This document shows positions 1-7,827 of a DNA stretch of 15,952 bases, in pieces. The DNA comes from DATFGK01 sp046712825. Its GTDB lineage: Bacteria > Actinomycetota > AC-67. Both the position numbers and the translations under genes were made by a program. Every line of letters starts with the position of its first letter. The first letter of the stretch is position 1. The notes under the pieces are model-generated. The model was not told where the DNA came from, made no database searches, and worked only from the letters and a program-made list of their open reading frames with translations. The DNA lies in contig JBKKCR010000155.1 of assembly GCA_046712825.1 (NCBI GenBank), forward strand, positions 1 to 15,952, written 5' to 3'.

Positions 1-1447
1 ACACCTGCTCGAGGCGCAAGCGATCCGCAACCACAGAGACATCGGGCACGTTCAGCGTGACAGCTTTGTCCTCAGGTGGGGGCGTGTTCTCCAGCGCTTG
101 ACGTGCGACCTCCATGAGCGACAGCGGCGTGATGTTCACGGTGAGCTTGCCGGCCTCGATCTGGGTCAAGTCGAGCAGGTTGTTCACGAGGGTTCGCATC
201 CGGAGCGAATGGCGGTGGACCGCGTCCATCGCCTTCTGCAGCTGCTCTGGCGGCATGCCCAAGGGATCGTTCGCGACCATCGACGAGAAGCCGAGGATCG
301 CCGTCAGCGGGGTGCGGAGCTCGTGTGCGGCGTTGGCGATGAACGCGCGTCGCGCTTCGTCGAGCCGTCGCAGGTCCTCCGTGAGGTGGACACGATCCAG
401 TGCGATGCCGACCTCGTCGGCGTACTCGTCGAGACGCTCGGTCTCGTCCGATCCGAACATCTGCGCGAACGGGCCGGAGAAGACGACCATCGAGCCGGTT
501 CCCTGCTCGGTGCGGACGGGAGCGACGATGGCTCTGCCGGTGCCGCCTCGCGTCGGGATGGAAGTCGCCTCCTCCTCCGGGTACAGGCGCGCGGCCATGT
601 CGCACGCTTCGTCGTGCGGCATCCCCGCCTCGGCGAGCACGTCGCCTTTGGGCGTCGCGATGAAGCCTGCGTCACCGCCGACGAGCCGCGTCGCCCAGTC
701 CATCGCGCGCGCGGCCAGGGTGTGACGGTCCGGCGCGTACATAACGAGGTCGCGCGACGCGCGCAGCGCCTCCTCCTCGGGCGCGCGCCACAAGCGGCGG
801 ACCCAGCTAGGCGGGGCGATGGCCACGGCCAAGATCGGGATGAGCGCGAGCGCCGCGATCTGAATTCCGAGCGTGACCGCGTCGGACGAGTCGCCCCCGA
901 ACGCCAGGCCCACCACGAGGATGACGATGATCCCGGCGTAGCCGGCAGCGAGCGAGCGAAGGCGCGCGCGCTGAACGGTCGGACGCCTCCGGGATGCCAG
1001 CCAGAACTGGAAGATCGGCTCGATCACCATCGCCGCCCAGGCGGCAACCACGCTCAGGACCGCGATCGAGTCGATGCCCGTGTAGCGAACGTCCGGTCCG
1101 TACTCGATCTGCCTGGCGATAAGGAACCCGGTGGCCCCAGCCGACACGAGGAGGGCGCCGATCCGCACCCACTTCCGGAGGGGGATGAACTCGTGGCGGA
1201 ACTGGAGCAACAGGTAGCCCGAGGCGAGGAATGCGACCAGGCTCAGGTCGGACATGATCCGGTATCGGTAGTCGGTGACCTCGCTGATGCGGCCGACGAC
1301 GGACACGATGGCGATCAGCCCGATTGCGACGGCGATGACTGCGGTCGCGCGTCCGCCCTGCCGGCGCCACCGGCGGAACGCGGCGAGCGCGACCATCGCG
1401 AATCCCGCGGCGACCAGGTATTGGAGGGTCTCGATGGCGTCTTTCAT
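1..1447 (-). CDS. Sensor histidine kinase with 7 predicted TM helices, GAF-like and HisKA domains (C-terminus beyond window)
   Basis: Read on the minus strand from an ATG at 1447, an uninterrupted frame runs off the left edge (about 482 codons visible). Seven hydrophobic segments lie near residues 7-24, 35-52, 66-83, 95-111, 126-149, 167-184 and 192-212, followed by a GAF-like cytosolic region (about 230-352). The HisKA helix carries NAAHELRTPLTAILGF, with His375 (codon 325-323) as the expected phosphoacceptor. The dimerisation helices and the start of the ATPase domain follow; the N, G1 and G2 boxes must lie outside the window. As in the family, it should autophosphorylate in response to a membrane or cytosolic cue and pass phosphate to a response regulator, which is not in view. 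The signal is unknown. The start lacks a strong Shine-Dalgarno sequence, and a 6-bp hairpin abuts it. Sure of the kinase class, less so of the GAF call. Confidence 0.88.
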   Translation of the reverse strand, partial: MKDAIETLQYLVAAGFAMVALAAFRRWRRQGGRATAVIAVAIGLIAIVSVVGRISEVTDYRYRIMSDLSLVAFLASGYLLLQFRHEFIPLRKWVRIGALLVSAGATGFLIARQIEYGPDVRYTGIDSIAVLSVVAAWAAMVIEPIFQFWLASRRRPTVQRARLRSLAAGYAGIIVILVVGLAFGGDSSDAVTLGIQIAALALIPILAVAIAPPSWVRRLWRAPEEEALRASRDLVMYAPDRHTLAARAMDWATRLVGGDAGFIATPKGDVLAEAGMPHDEACDMAARLYPEEEATSIPTRGGTGRAIVAPVRTEQGTGSMVVFSGPFAQMFGSDETERLDEYADEVGIALDRVHLTEDLRRLDEARRAFIANAAHELRTPLTAILGFSSMVANDPLGMPPEQLQKAMDAVHRHSLRMRTLVNNLLDLTQIEAGKLTVNITPLSLMEVARQALENTPPPEDKAVTLNVPDVSVVADRLRLEQV

Positions 1448-1462
1448 CGCTCGCTACGAGCG
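1448..1462 (-). promoter_or_regulatory. Perfect hairpin directly before the histidine kinase start codon
   Basis: CGCTCG, a 3-nt loop CTA, and CGAGCG form a perfect 6-bp inverted repeat at 1448-1462, touching the kinase ATG at 1447. In the kinase mRNA it occupies the ribosome-binding position, where only a weak purine stretch is present. It could limit translation or be chance in GC-rich DNA. That it affects expression is inference. Confidence 0.3.
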
Positions 1463-1559
1463 TACCGTGTGCCGACGATGCTTTCGGGCTGGCTCGGCTG
1501 GCTCGGCCGAATGTCGATGGTTAGAGTCCGCTTCGCGCCAGGCCGGCTGAGGAGGAGCG

Positions 1560-1949
1560 ATGAGCTACTTCACCGACACGTCGAAGGGCGAGGCGGAACT
1601 CCGCGTCGAGCGATCCGACGATCTCCCCAAGCTTCCGCTCGTCGAGGGGATCAGCGTGAAGCCGGTGATCGGGGATCGGCTGAACATCCAGGAGGTGCTG
1701 CTCGGGCCCGGAGCGGTCGCGCCGGTGCACACGCACGACGAGGAGCAGCTCGGTTACGTCGTGTCGGGCTCGTGCGAGTTCACCGACGGGAAGTCCACCT
1801 GGCGGCTGGGTCCCGGCGACTGTTACGCGGCGCCGCCCGGTACGCCGCACGGAGCGACGGCCTCCGAGGAGGGCTGCGTGATCATCGACGCGTTCTCGCC
1901 TCCCCGCGAGCAGGTCCTCCGCATGCTCGCGGAGCGAACGGGGTCGTGA
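1560..1949 (+). CDS. Small single-domain cupin protein
   Basis: A 129-residue protein with one conserved beta-barrel (cupin_2 type). Motif 1 is G51-x5-H57-T-H59-x2-E62 leading to G70; motif 2 is PGDCYAAPPGTPHGA with H97. The 2-His/Glu/His set suggests a bound divalent metal. Cupins of this size include isomerases, dioxygenases and sugar- or small-molecule-binding proteins, and nothing here fixes the substrate. The ATG at 1560 is supported by GGAGGA at 1551-1556. It is divergent from the histidine kinase and 9 bp upstream of the PHP gene, so the two + strand genes probably share a transcript. No signal peptide is visible, so it is likely cytosolic. Confidence 0.85.
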   Translation: MSYFTDTSKGEAELRVERSDDLPKLPLVEGISVKPVIGDRLNIQEVLLGPGAVAPVHTHDEEQLGYVVSGSCEFTDGKSTWRLGPGDCYAAPPGTPHGATASEEGCVIIDAFSPPREQVLRMLAERTGS

Positions 1950-1958
1950 TCAGGTGAC

Positions 1959-2963
1959 ATGAGCCTGACCAACGCGCAGATCTCCGAGCTATGCGCGCTC
2001 GAGTCGGACCTCCAGGAGGACCGGAAGGCCAAGGCCTTGCGCCGGGCGGCTCGCCTGGCGCTGGAGTGGCCCGTCGAGGTCGCCGCCCTGGTCGCGGACG
2101 GCGGGTCGCCGACCGAGCTGTCCGGGGTTGGCCCGTACACAGGCGGCCTGCTTAACGGCTGGCTCGAGGACCCGCCCGAGGTCCCCGACCCGCCGCCGCT
2201 GCGTGCGGGCTTCATCACGCTGGCGGCCGCCCGGACGGCTATGGCAACCGATCCCGAGCGCGTCCCGCTGGCGGATCTCCAGATGCACACCGTCGCCAGC
2301 GACGGCAACGCGACGCTCGAGGAGATGGTGGCCGCCTGCCGGCGTTACGAGTTCATCGCGATCACGGATCACACGAAGGGCTTGAAGATCGCGGGCGGGA
2401 TGGACGAGGAAGGGTTCGCGGCACAGGGCGCGGAGATAGACGCGCTCAACGCGGCACGCTCCGAGCCGCCTCGCGTGCTCAAGTCGATGGAGATGAACCT
2501 CGATCCGGAAGGCGCCGGCGACATGGAGCCCGAGGTGTTCGAAGGACTCGACCTCGTGCTCGGCGCGTTCCATTCGAAGCTGCGGCTGACGGAGGATCAA
2601 ACCGCTCGCTACCAGGCGGCGATCCGGAACCGAACGGTGGACGTGCTGGCCCATCCGCGTTGCCGGATGTTCAACTTCCGTCTCGGGTTGAGCGCCGACT
2701 GGGACGCCGTTTTCCAGACCGCCGCCGACGAGGGGATGATCCTCGAGATCGACTGCCACCCCAACCGGCAGGACCTCAACGTCGAACTGCTCCGGGTCGC
2801 GAAGGACTACGACGTGACGTTCTCGATCGGCACCGACGCGCACTCGACCGAAGAGCTCGGGTTCATCGACATCGGGATCGGCGCCACGATCCTGGGGGGC
2901 ATCCCACCTGAGCGGGTCCTGAACTTCCAGCCGTGGTCCGGCGCGCCGCGCCGGCGAGCGTGA
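1959..2963 (+). CDS. PolX-like HhH + PHP domain protein lacking the polymerase domain
   Basis: This 334-residue protein resembles family X DNA polymerase (PolX) with its middle missing. Residues 5-70 look like the PolX N-terminal helical/8-kDa region, with a helix-hairpin-helix motif LSGVGPYTGGLLNGWL at 54-69. Residues 104-325 are a PHP domain. Candidate metal ligands are Q108-M-H110, D137-H138, E178, H205, H232 (AHP), C266 and D293-A-H295. The first His of the usual HxH is Gln, and C266 replaces a residue that is usually Asn or similar. PHP domains are metal-dependent phosphoesterases; in PolX they give 3'-5' exonuclease and AP-site activities. Full PolX is about 570 residues; here the palm/fingers between HhH and PHP are absent, leaving a short linker (70-103). 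A DNA-directed nuclease or phosphatase is the best guess. It follows the cupin by 9 bp, and no strong Shine-Dalgarno is seen at its ATG. Confidence 0.85.
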   Translation: MSLTNAQISELCALESDLQEDRKAKALRRAARLALEWPVEVAALVADGGSPTELSGVGPYTGGLLNGWLEDPPEVPDPPPLRAGFITLAAARTAMATDPERVPLADLQMHTVASDGNATLEEMVAACRRYEFIAITDHTKGLKIAGGMDEEGFAAQGAEIDALNAARSEPPRVLKSMEMNLDPEGAGDMEPEVFEGLDLVLGAFHSKLRLTEDQTARYQAAIRNRTVDVLAHPRCRMFNFRLGLSADWDAVFQTAADEGMILEIDCHPNRQDLNVELLRVAKDYDVTFSIGTDAHSTEELGFIDIGIGATILGGIPPERVLNFQPWSGAPRRRA

Positions 2964-2975
2964 CAAGATAGCCCC

Positions 2976-3158
2976 ATGGAAGACGCCATGAGCCTCGATC
3001 TCCAGCATGAGCGGCTTCGCGCCCTGCTCGCCGAGATGGACGACGAGTCTGGACCTATCCCACCCGAAGCCATGGAAGAGGCGCGCCGAGAGTGGCAGCG
3101 CGGTACGGACGCGCTTCTAGGGCGCCGTCCGAGAACCCGCAAGTCGCGCCGCGGCTGA
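2976..3158 (+). CDS. Small charged hypothetical protein, possibly antitoxin-like
   Basis: A 60-codon frame 12 bp after the PHP gene on the same strand. The product is helical and acidic in the middle (residues 6-40 include LRALLAEMDDESGPIPPEAM) and ends in a basic tail (RRPRTRKSRRG). The centre recalls short C-terminal segments of actinobacterial ribbon-helix-helix antitoxins, but no RHH DNA-binding strand and no toxin gene are present, so that link is weak. Translation may instead begin at the in-frame ATG at 2988, which has GGAAGA four bases upstream; the ATG at 2976 has no Shine-Dalgarno. Its stop codon forms the loop of a perfect hairpin. It may be real or a chance frame; codon bias agrees with coding. 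Confidence 0.5.
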   Translation: MEDAMSLDLQHERLRALLAEMDDESGPIPPEAMEEARREWQRGTDALLGRRPRTRKSRRG

Positions 3159-3176
3159 GCCGCGATTCCGGCGCGA
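3144..3176. terminator. Nested inverted repeats between convergent genes (possible bidirectional terminator)
   Basis: An inner perfect hairpin CGCGGC-TGA-GCCGCG (3150-3164) has the stop codon of the small ORF as its loop. An outer pair TCGCGCCG (3144-3151) and CGGCGCGA (3169-3176) encloses it. The structure ends one base before the sulfotransferase stop codon. There is no T-tract, so it is not a classical intrinsic terminator, but GC-rich actinobacteria often use such hairpins. The location between two convergent genes supports the call. Confidence 0.4.
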
Positions 3177-4442
3177 TCAGGTCCCGTCCTCGAGCGTGAC
3201 GCCGAAACGCTCGACGTAGAACTCCAGCGCCTTGTGGCGCTCGTCGCGGTCGATGCGGAGCTCGGCGAGGTCGTAGATGATCGAGCCGAACCGTCCGCGC
3301 GGATGACCGGCCATGAACGCGTCCACCGCCGCGCGGCTCGCGTCGGTCATCGGCTGCCCGGCCAACGCATAGATGCGCTCCACCATCGCGACGTCGTCGG
3401 CCATGAACTCGTCGAACGGGACGTCGATCGTCTGGGCGGCCGGCAGCAGGTCGCGGTCACGCACGCACGCGCGCAGCATGCGCTCGAGGCGGTCCGACCA
3501 ATAGGCCGCGACCTCCTGCGGGTCGGGTTCCGCCCGACTCATGCGCGCCGTATAGGCGAGCATGGTCGTGACGGAGGCGGTCACGGCGACCGGATCTCGG
3601 TGCGTCACGACGAAAGTTGCGTCGGGGAACGTCGCGAGCAGCGAGCCGAACTGCTCGATGTGTTGCGGGGATTTCAGCACCCACCGGTCGCCGCCGCGAA
3701 GCCAAGTCAAGACTTGAAGGACGCGTTTCAGGTAGGCGTAGTGCGGCGTCTGGTCGTGGGCGAGGTAGTAGTCGCGCCACGATGGCATGGGCGCCGTCGT
3801 CTCGAACAGCATCGACGAGAAGTCGATCGCGAGCAGCTGGATCTCCTCGTGGACGTGCTCGACGGTCATCTCGTGCATGCGCTCGAACAGCGGCATCAGC
3901 GCGTTGACGAGCCCGAGCGCCATCTCGGTGCGCGCCAGGCGCGGGTCCGGCTCACCGGCGGCCGGCCGTTCCGCGTCTGGGAGCACGGGCTCGAGGCTCT
4001 CCCAGTACGGAAGGGACCGCAGCGCGGGATCCGCGGCCATCAGGTTGTGCAGGTGCGTCGTGCCGGTGCGCGGCAGTCCGCAGACGATGATGGGCCGCGC
4101 GATCTCGACCTGCTCGATCTCGGGGTGACGGCGGATCAGATCCTCGATCAGCAGCCGGCTTTTTAGAAGTTGCACCATGAGGCCGCCGACGGTGAGCTTC
4201 CCGATGGGCCCGAGCCGCGCCTCGTTTCGCAGCGCCGCGCACAGGACGTCCAGCCTCTCCACGAACCCCGCGTCGCCGTAGTCGCTAAGGCCCGTCTGCT
4301 CGATCCCCATCTTCATAAGCGCGTCGGGCTCGAACGCGATCTGTTCGGCCATCGCCGTCATGCCGTCGAGCATCGGCGTCATCTCCTCCGGGAACCGCGG
4401 CGCGGCGAGGTCGTCGATGCGGACGGCGGACGGACGGCTCAT
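3177..4442 (-). CDS. Sulfotransferase family protein
   Basis: A 421-residue protein of the PAPS-dependent sulfotransferase superfamily (Sulfotransferase_3-like). The 5'-phosphosulfate loop is GLPRTGTTHLHN at 122-133. LKSPQH (256-261) and the 3'-phosphate segment VVTHRDPVAVTASV (278-291, Arg282) follow. These enzymes move sulfate from PAPS to a hydroxyl or amine acceptor; the acceptor here is unknown, and many actinobacterial members have no proven activity. No signal peptide or membrane helix is seen, so it is likely cytosolic. The ATG at 4442 overlaps the stop of the upstream DUF1214 gene (ATGA, 4439-4442), implying translational coupling. The frame stays open upstream to about 4973, but that part is an arginine-rich shadow of the DUF1214 gene, so the coupled ATG is preferred. 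Pairing of these two families is a recurrent actinobacterial arrangement as far as I recall. Confidence 0.9.
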   Translation of the reverse strand: MSRPSAVRIDDLAAPRFPEEMTPMLDGMTAMAEQIAFEPDALMKMGIEQTGLSDYGDAGFVERLDVLCAALRNEARLGPIGKLTVGGLMVQLLKSRLLIEDLIRRHPEIEQVEIARPIIVCGLPRTGTTHLHNLMAADPALRSLPYWESLEPVLPDAERPAAGEPDPRLARTEMALGLVNALMPLFERMHEMTVEHVHEEIQLLAIDFSSMLFETTAPMPSWRDYYLAHDQTPHYAYLKRVLQVLTWLRGGDRWVLKSPQHIEQFGSLLATFPDATFVVTHRDPVAVTASVTTMLAYTARMSRAEPDPQEVAAYWSDRLERMLRACVRDRDLLPAAQTIDVPFDEFMADDVAMVERIYALAGQPMTDASRAAVDAFMAGHPRGRFGSIIYDLAELRIDRDERHKALEFYVERFGVTLEDGT

Positions 4443-5518
4443 CGTGGGGCGTCGTCGATCTTCACGACGCGGGTGACCGGCTGCTCCGGCGTCGCTTCGG
4501 GATAGAACCACCGGAACCAGATCCGCCCGCGCGGATGTCCGGCGGTCGAGATCCAGTTCGGATGCCCGGGATCGCGATGCGCGACGACGATCCGCCAGGA
4601 GCCATCGTCCTCGTAACGGACCTGCCCACCGTTGATCGTCACTCTCTCGTAGTCGTAGTTGTACGTGTGGAGGAACTGATTCCAGAGGCAGACATTCCAG
4701 AACGCGCACACGGGGGAGCGCCCTTCGATCACGAGCGCCTCGTCGTCGGCGAGCGCGAAGCTGCCGAACGCGTACGCGGCATCGCCCGCCTGCCACCCGT
4801 AGGTGTGCTCGGGAACCGGGTACGGGGCGTCGACGGTGTTCGGCTCGCCGAGCGGCAGCGGAACCATCCCTGCCTGCTCGCGCAGCCAGGTCAGCGCGGC
4901 GCGGAACCGGCGCGCCAGGTCCGCGTCGTCTTCGCGCCGCGTCGCCGGCGGGTCGTCGGCCTCGATCGACCATTCGACCCGACGTCCGCGCTTCGGCTCG
5001 ACCAGGTAGTCGCGCGTGATCGCGGCCACCGCGTCAGGCTCGAGCTTCAGCCAGTCCCCGGACGCGGGTGGTTCCGCGCTGAGCACGACCTCGAACGTGC
5101 CGTCGGGCGCGATCTTCAGCGTCCGGTCGTTAATGGTGCCGACGATCCGCTCGGAGTAGCGGCCGTCGTCCGGGCCGCCGTAGACGGTCAGAGAGAGGTA
5201 AACGGCGTCCCCGCGACGCCCCCGAACCCGGTACGTGCGCGTTGGGTCGATGGGCGCGAACTGGTAGAAGGCGTCCGCATTGTCACCTCCCCACTTCTTA
5301 TAAGGGCCGACGATGTCGATGAATCTGGGCCGTGCGGCGTCTGCCCAGACGTAAACGTCCAGCGCTACCTGTAGGATGGAAAAGATCCAGCGGTACCCCT
5401 CGAGCACGCCCTGGTCGTCGAGGGGGGTATTTGGGCCCTCGTGGAGCTTCCGCTCCAGGAGGCGGGCCTCTTCGAGCAGCTCACGAAAGACGTGGCTTGT
5501 CTGCTCGGCCCCCGTCAC
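4439..5518 (-). CDS. DUF1214 domain-containing protein
   Basis: A 359-residue protein whose last third (about 250-345) matches the DUF1214 pattern: FGSFALADDEALVIEGRSP, then AFWNVCLWNQFLHTYNYDY and a tail with HPNWISTAGHPRG and IWFRWFYPE. The N-terminal part holds the helical and beta-rich region usual for actinobacterial members. No enzymatic activity is established for the family; proteins with DUF1254/DUF1214 are often secreted, but this one has no signal peptide. It starts at GTG 5518 after a good Shine-Dalgarno (GAGGGGGTGAGG) and overlaps the sulfotransferase start by 4 bp. Co-translation suggests that both act on the same pathway or substrate, which is inference. It is divergent from the DEAD-box helicase gene. 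Confidence 0.85.
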   Translation of the reverse strand: MTGAEQTSHVFRELLEEARLLERKLHEGPNTPLDDQGVLEGYRWIFSILQVALDVYVWADAARPRFIDIVGPYKKWGGDNADAFYQFAPIDPTRTYRVRGRRGDAVYLSLTVYGGPDDGRYSERIVGTINDRTLKIAPDGTFEVVLSAEPPASGDWLKLEPDAVAAITRDYLVEPKRGRRVEWSIEADDPPATRREDDADLARRFRAALTWLREQAGMVPLPLGEPNTVDAPYPVPEHTYGWQAGDAAYAFGSFALADDEALVIEGRSPVCAFWNVCLWNQFLHTYNYDYERVTINGGQVRYEDDGSWRIVVAHRDPGHPNWISTAGHPRGRIWFRWFYPEATPEQPVTRVVKIDDAPR

Positions 5519-5603
5519 CGCCTCACCCCCTCAGCCGCGGCGAAGCGCGAGTGTACCCCGGTTATCCTGTCAGAAGCCCGTTCAGAAACGACCGAAAGGA
5601 ACC
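5519..5603. promoter_or_regulatory. Divergent promoter region between DUF1214 and helicase genes
   Basis: This 85-bp gap must hold both promoters. On the minus strand TACACT (5555-5550) fits the actinobacterial -10 form TANNNT and lies 31 bp before the GTG. On the plus strand TATCCT (5563-5568) is a possible -10 for the helicase, 35 bp before its ATG. No convincing -35 is seen for either. The helicase Shine-Dalgarno AAAGGA is at 5595-5600. Confidence 0.35.
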
Positions 5604-6848
<1,245 letters not shown>

Positions 6849-7772
6849 TCAGCTGACCGGCTTCGTCGACGTGAGATCGATCCGGTAGCGCTCGGTGTAG
6901 TTGGCCGTTCCGCCGAACGGGACCGCGACTTTGGCGTCGACGGCGTTGATCATCCGGATCAGCAGGCTGCTTCGTTCGTCGAGCCACCGATCCTGTGTCT
7001 GCGTCCCCTCGTTGCTTCCCTTCAGCGTCGTTTCGTACCGCATATGCAACGTACGCACCTGCTTGGAGCCGACCGTGATCGTCTCGAAGCCCACCACCTT
7101 CGTGAGCGTGTCGATCGTCGAATCGTCGGACGCACCCTGCCAGCGCCAGCTCGCGCCGACGACCGGCACCTCCGGCATCACCACGGCGTCGGCCTCGCAC
7201 GCGAAGTCCTCGAGGATTCCCTGCTTGAAAAACTCGTGATAGATCGCGAAGCGTTCGAGCACGTAGCCCTTTGACGTGCGGCAGCCGTCGGACTCTTCCC
7301 AGCGCTCCTTCAGCGGCTGCCACCGCCACCGATACCCGCAACCCTGCTTCGAGACGGTGATCGTCGTCTCCGCGGGGTAGTCGTGCCGCTGGCCGGAGAG
7401 CGCGTCGGTTTCCTCGTACCCGTCGGTGGCGTACACGTAGACGCCTTCCTCCATCGGAGGGCGGGACGAAGTGGAGGTGCCCGGAGCCGACGACTGAGAC
7501 GCGGACGTCTTCGCTTGGCCGGCTTTCGCTTTGGTAGTGACAGACGGCGTCTGGGTGGGAATCGTGCTGCCCGGCGTCGACGTCGCTGCTGCCGCCGTCG
7601 CATCGCGCTCGCGGAACCGTTGCAGCGCTTCGTCGACCGAGACGTCGTGGCCGCCGCCCAGGAGATACATCGCGCCGCCCGCGCCGAGCAGATTCCCGGC
7701 GATCGCGAGCACGAGACCGACGCGGAACCAACGCCGTGTCGGGATCGGCCCATTCTCGTGCGCCGCGCTCAT
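6849..7772 (-). CDS. Membrane-anchored extracytoplasmic protein of unknown function
   Basis: I do not recognise a named family. The 307-residue product has a short cytoplasmic basic N-terminus (TRRWFR), one signal-anchor helix (about 17-40), a short DVSVDEALQRFRERD segment, a Ser/Thr/Ala/Pro-rich linker (about 57-105), and a folded domain to the end that begins EEGVYVYATDGYEETDAL. Three cysteines (C145, C164, C192) lie in that domain, so one disulfide is possible. The Trp/Arg-rich strands suggest a beta-rich, lipocalin- or lipoprotein-like sensor or carrier, but this is a guess. ATG 7772 is chosen because GAGAAG lies 8 bp upstream; a GTG at 7781 is the alternative. It lies 46-55 bp after the alpha/beta hydrolase gene on the same strand and may share its transcript. 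Its stop abuts the helicase stop. Confidence 0.75.
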   Translation of the reverse strand: MSAAHENGPIPTRRWFRVGLVLAIAGNLLGAGGAMYLLGGGHDVSVDEALQRFRERDATAAAATSTPGSTIPTQTPSVTTKAKAGQAKTSASQSSAPGTSTSSRPPMEEGVYVYATDGYEETDALSGQRHDYPAETTITVSKQGCGYRWRWQPLKERWEESDGCRTSKGYVLERFAIYHEFFKQGILEDFACEADAVVMPEVPVVGASWRWQGASDDSTIDTLTKVVGFETITVGSKQVRTLHMRYETTLKGSNEGTQTQDRWLDERSSLLIRMINAVDAKVAVPFGGTANYTERYRIDLTSTKPVS

Positions 7773-7827
7773 GCGGGACACTTCTCTACGGGGACGCGGT
7801 CTCCTCTTCGTGCCGCTCGCTCTGCTC

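Noticed and set aside
1488..1507. Tandem GGCTGGCTC repeat before the cupin gene
   Set aside because: Only two imperfectly bounded copies in GC-rich DNA; no support for a role.
98..1957. Very long open frame on the + strand opposite the histidine kinase
   Set aside because: Arg/Asp/His-rich composition without motifs and running into the cupin; the opposite strand has a clear kinase with membrane helices and HELRTPL motif.
2976..3158. Toxin-antitoxin pair
   Set aside because: Only a weak antitoxin-like segment is present, and no adjacent toxin gene is found.
4443..4973. N-terminal extension of the sulfotransferase frame
   Set aside because: The added residues are Arg/Ala-rich and out of frame inside the DUF1214 gene; the ATGA-coupled start fits better.
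5376..5603. N-terminal extension of the helicase frame
   Set aside because: The stretch is antisense to DUF1214, Ser/Arg-rich, and the Q-motif and Shine-Dalgarno support ATG 5604.
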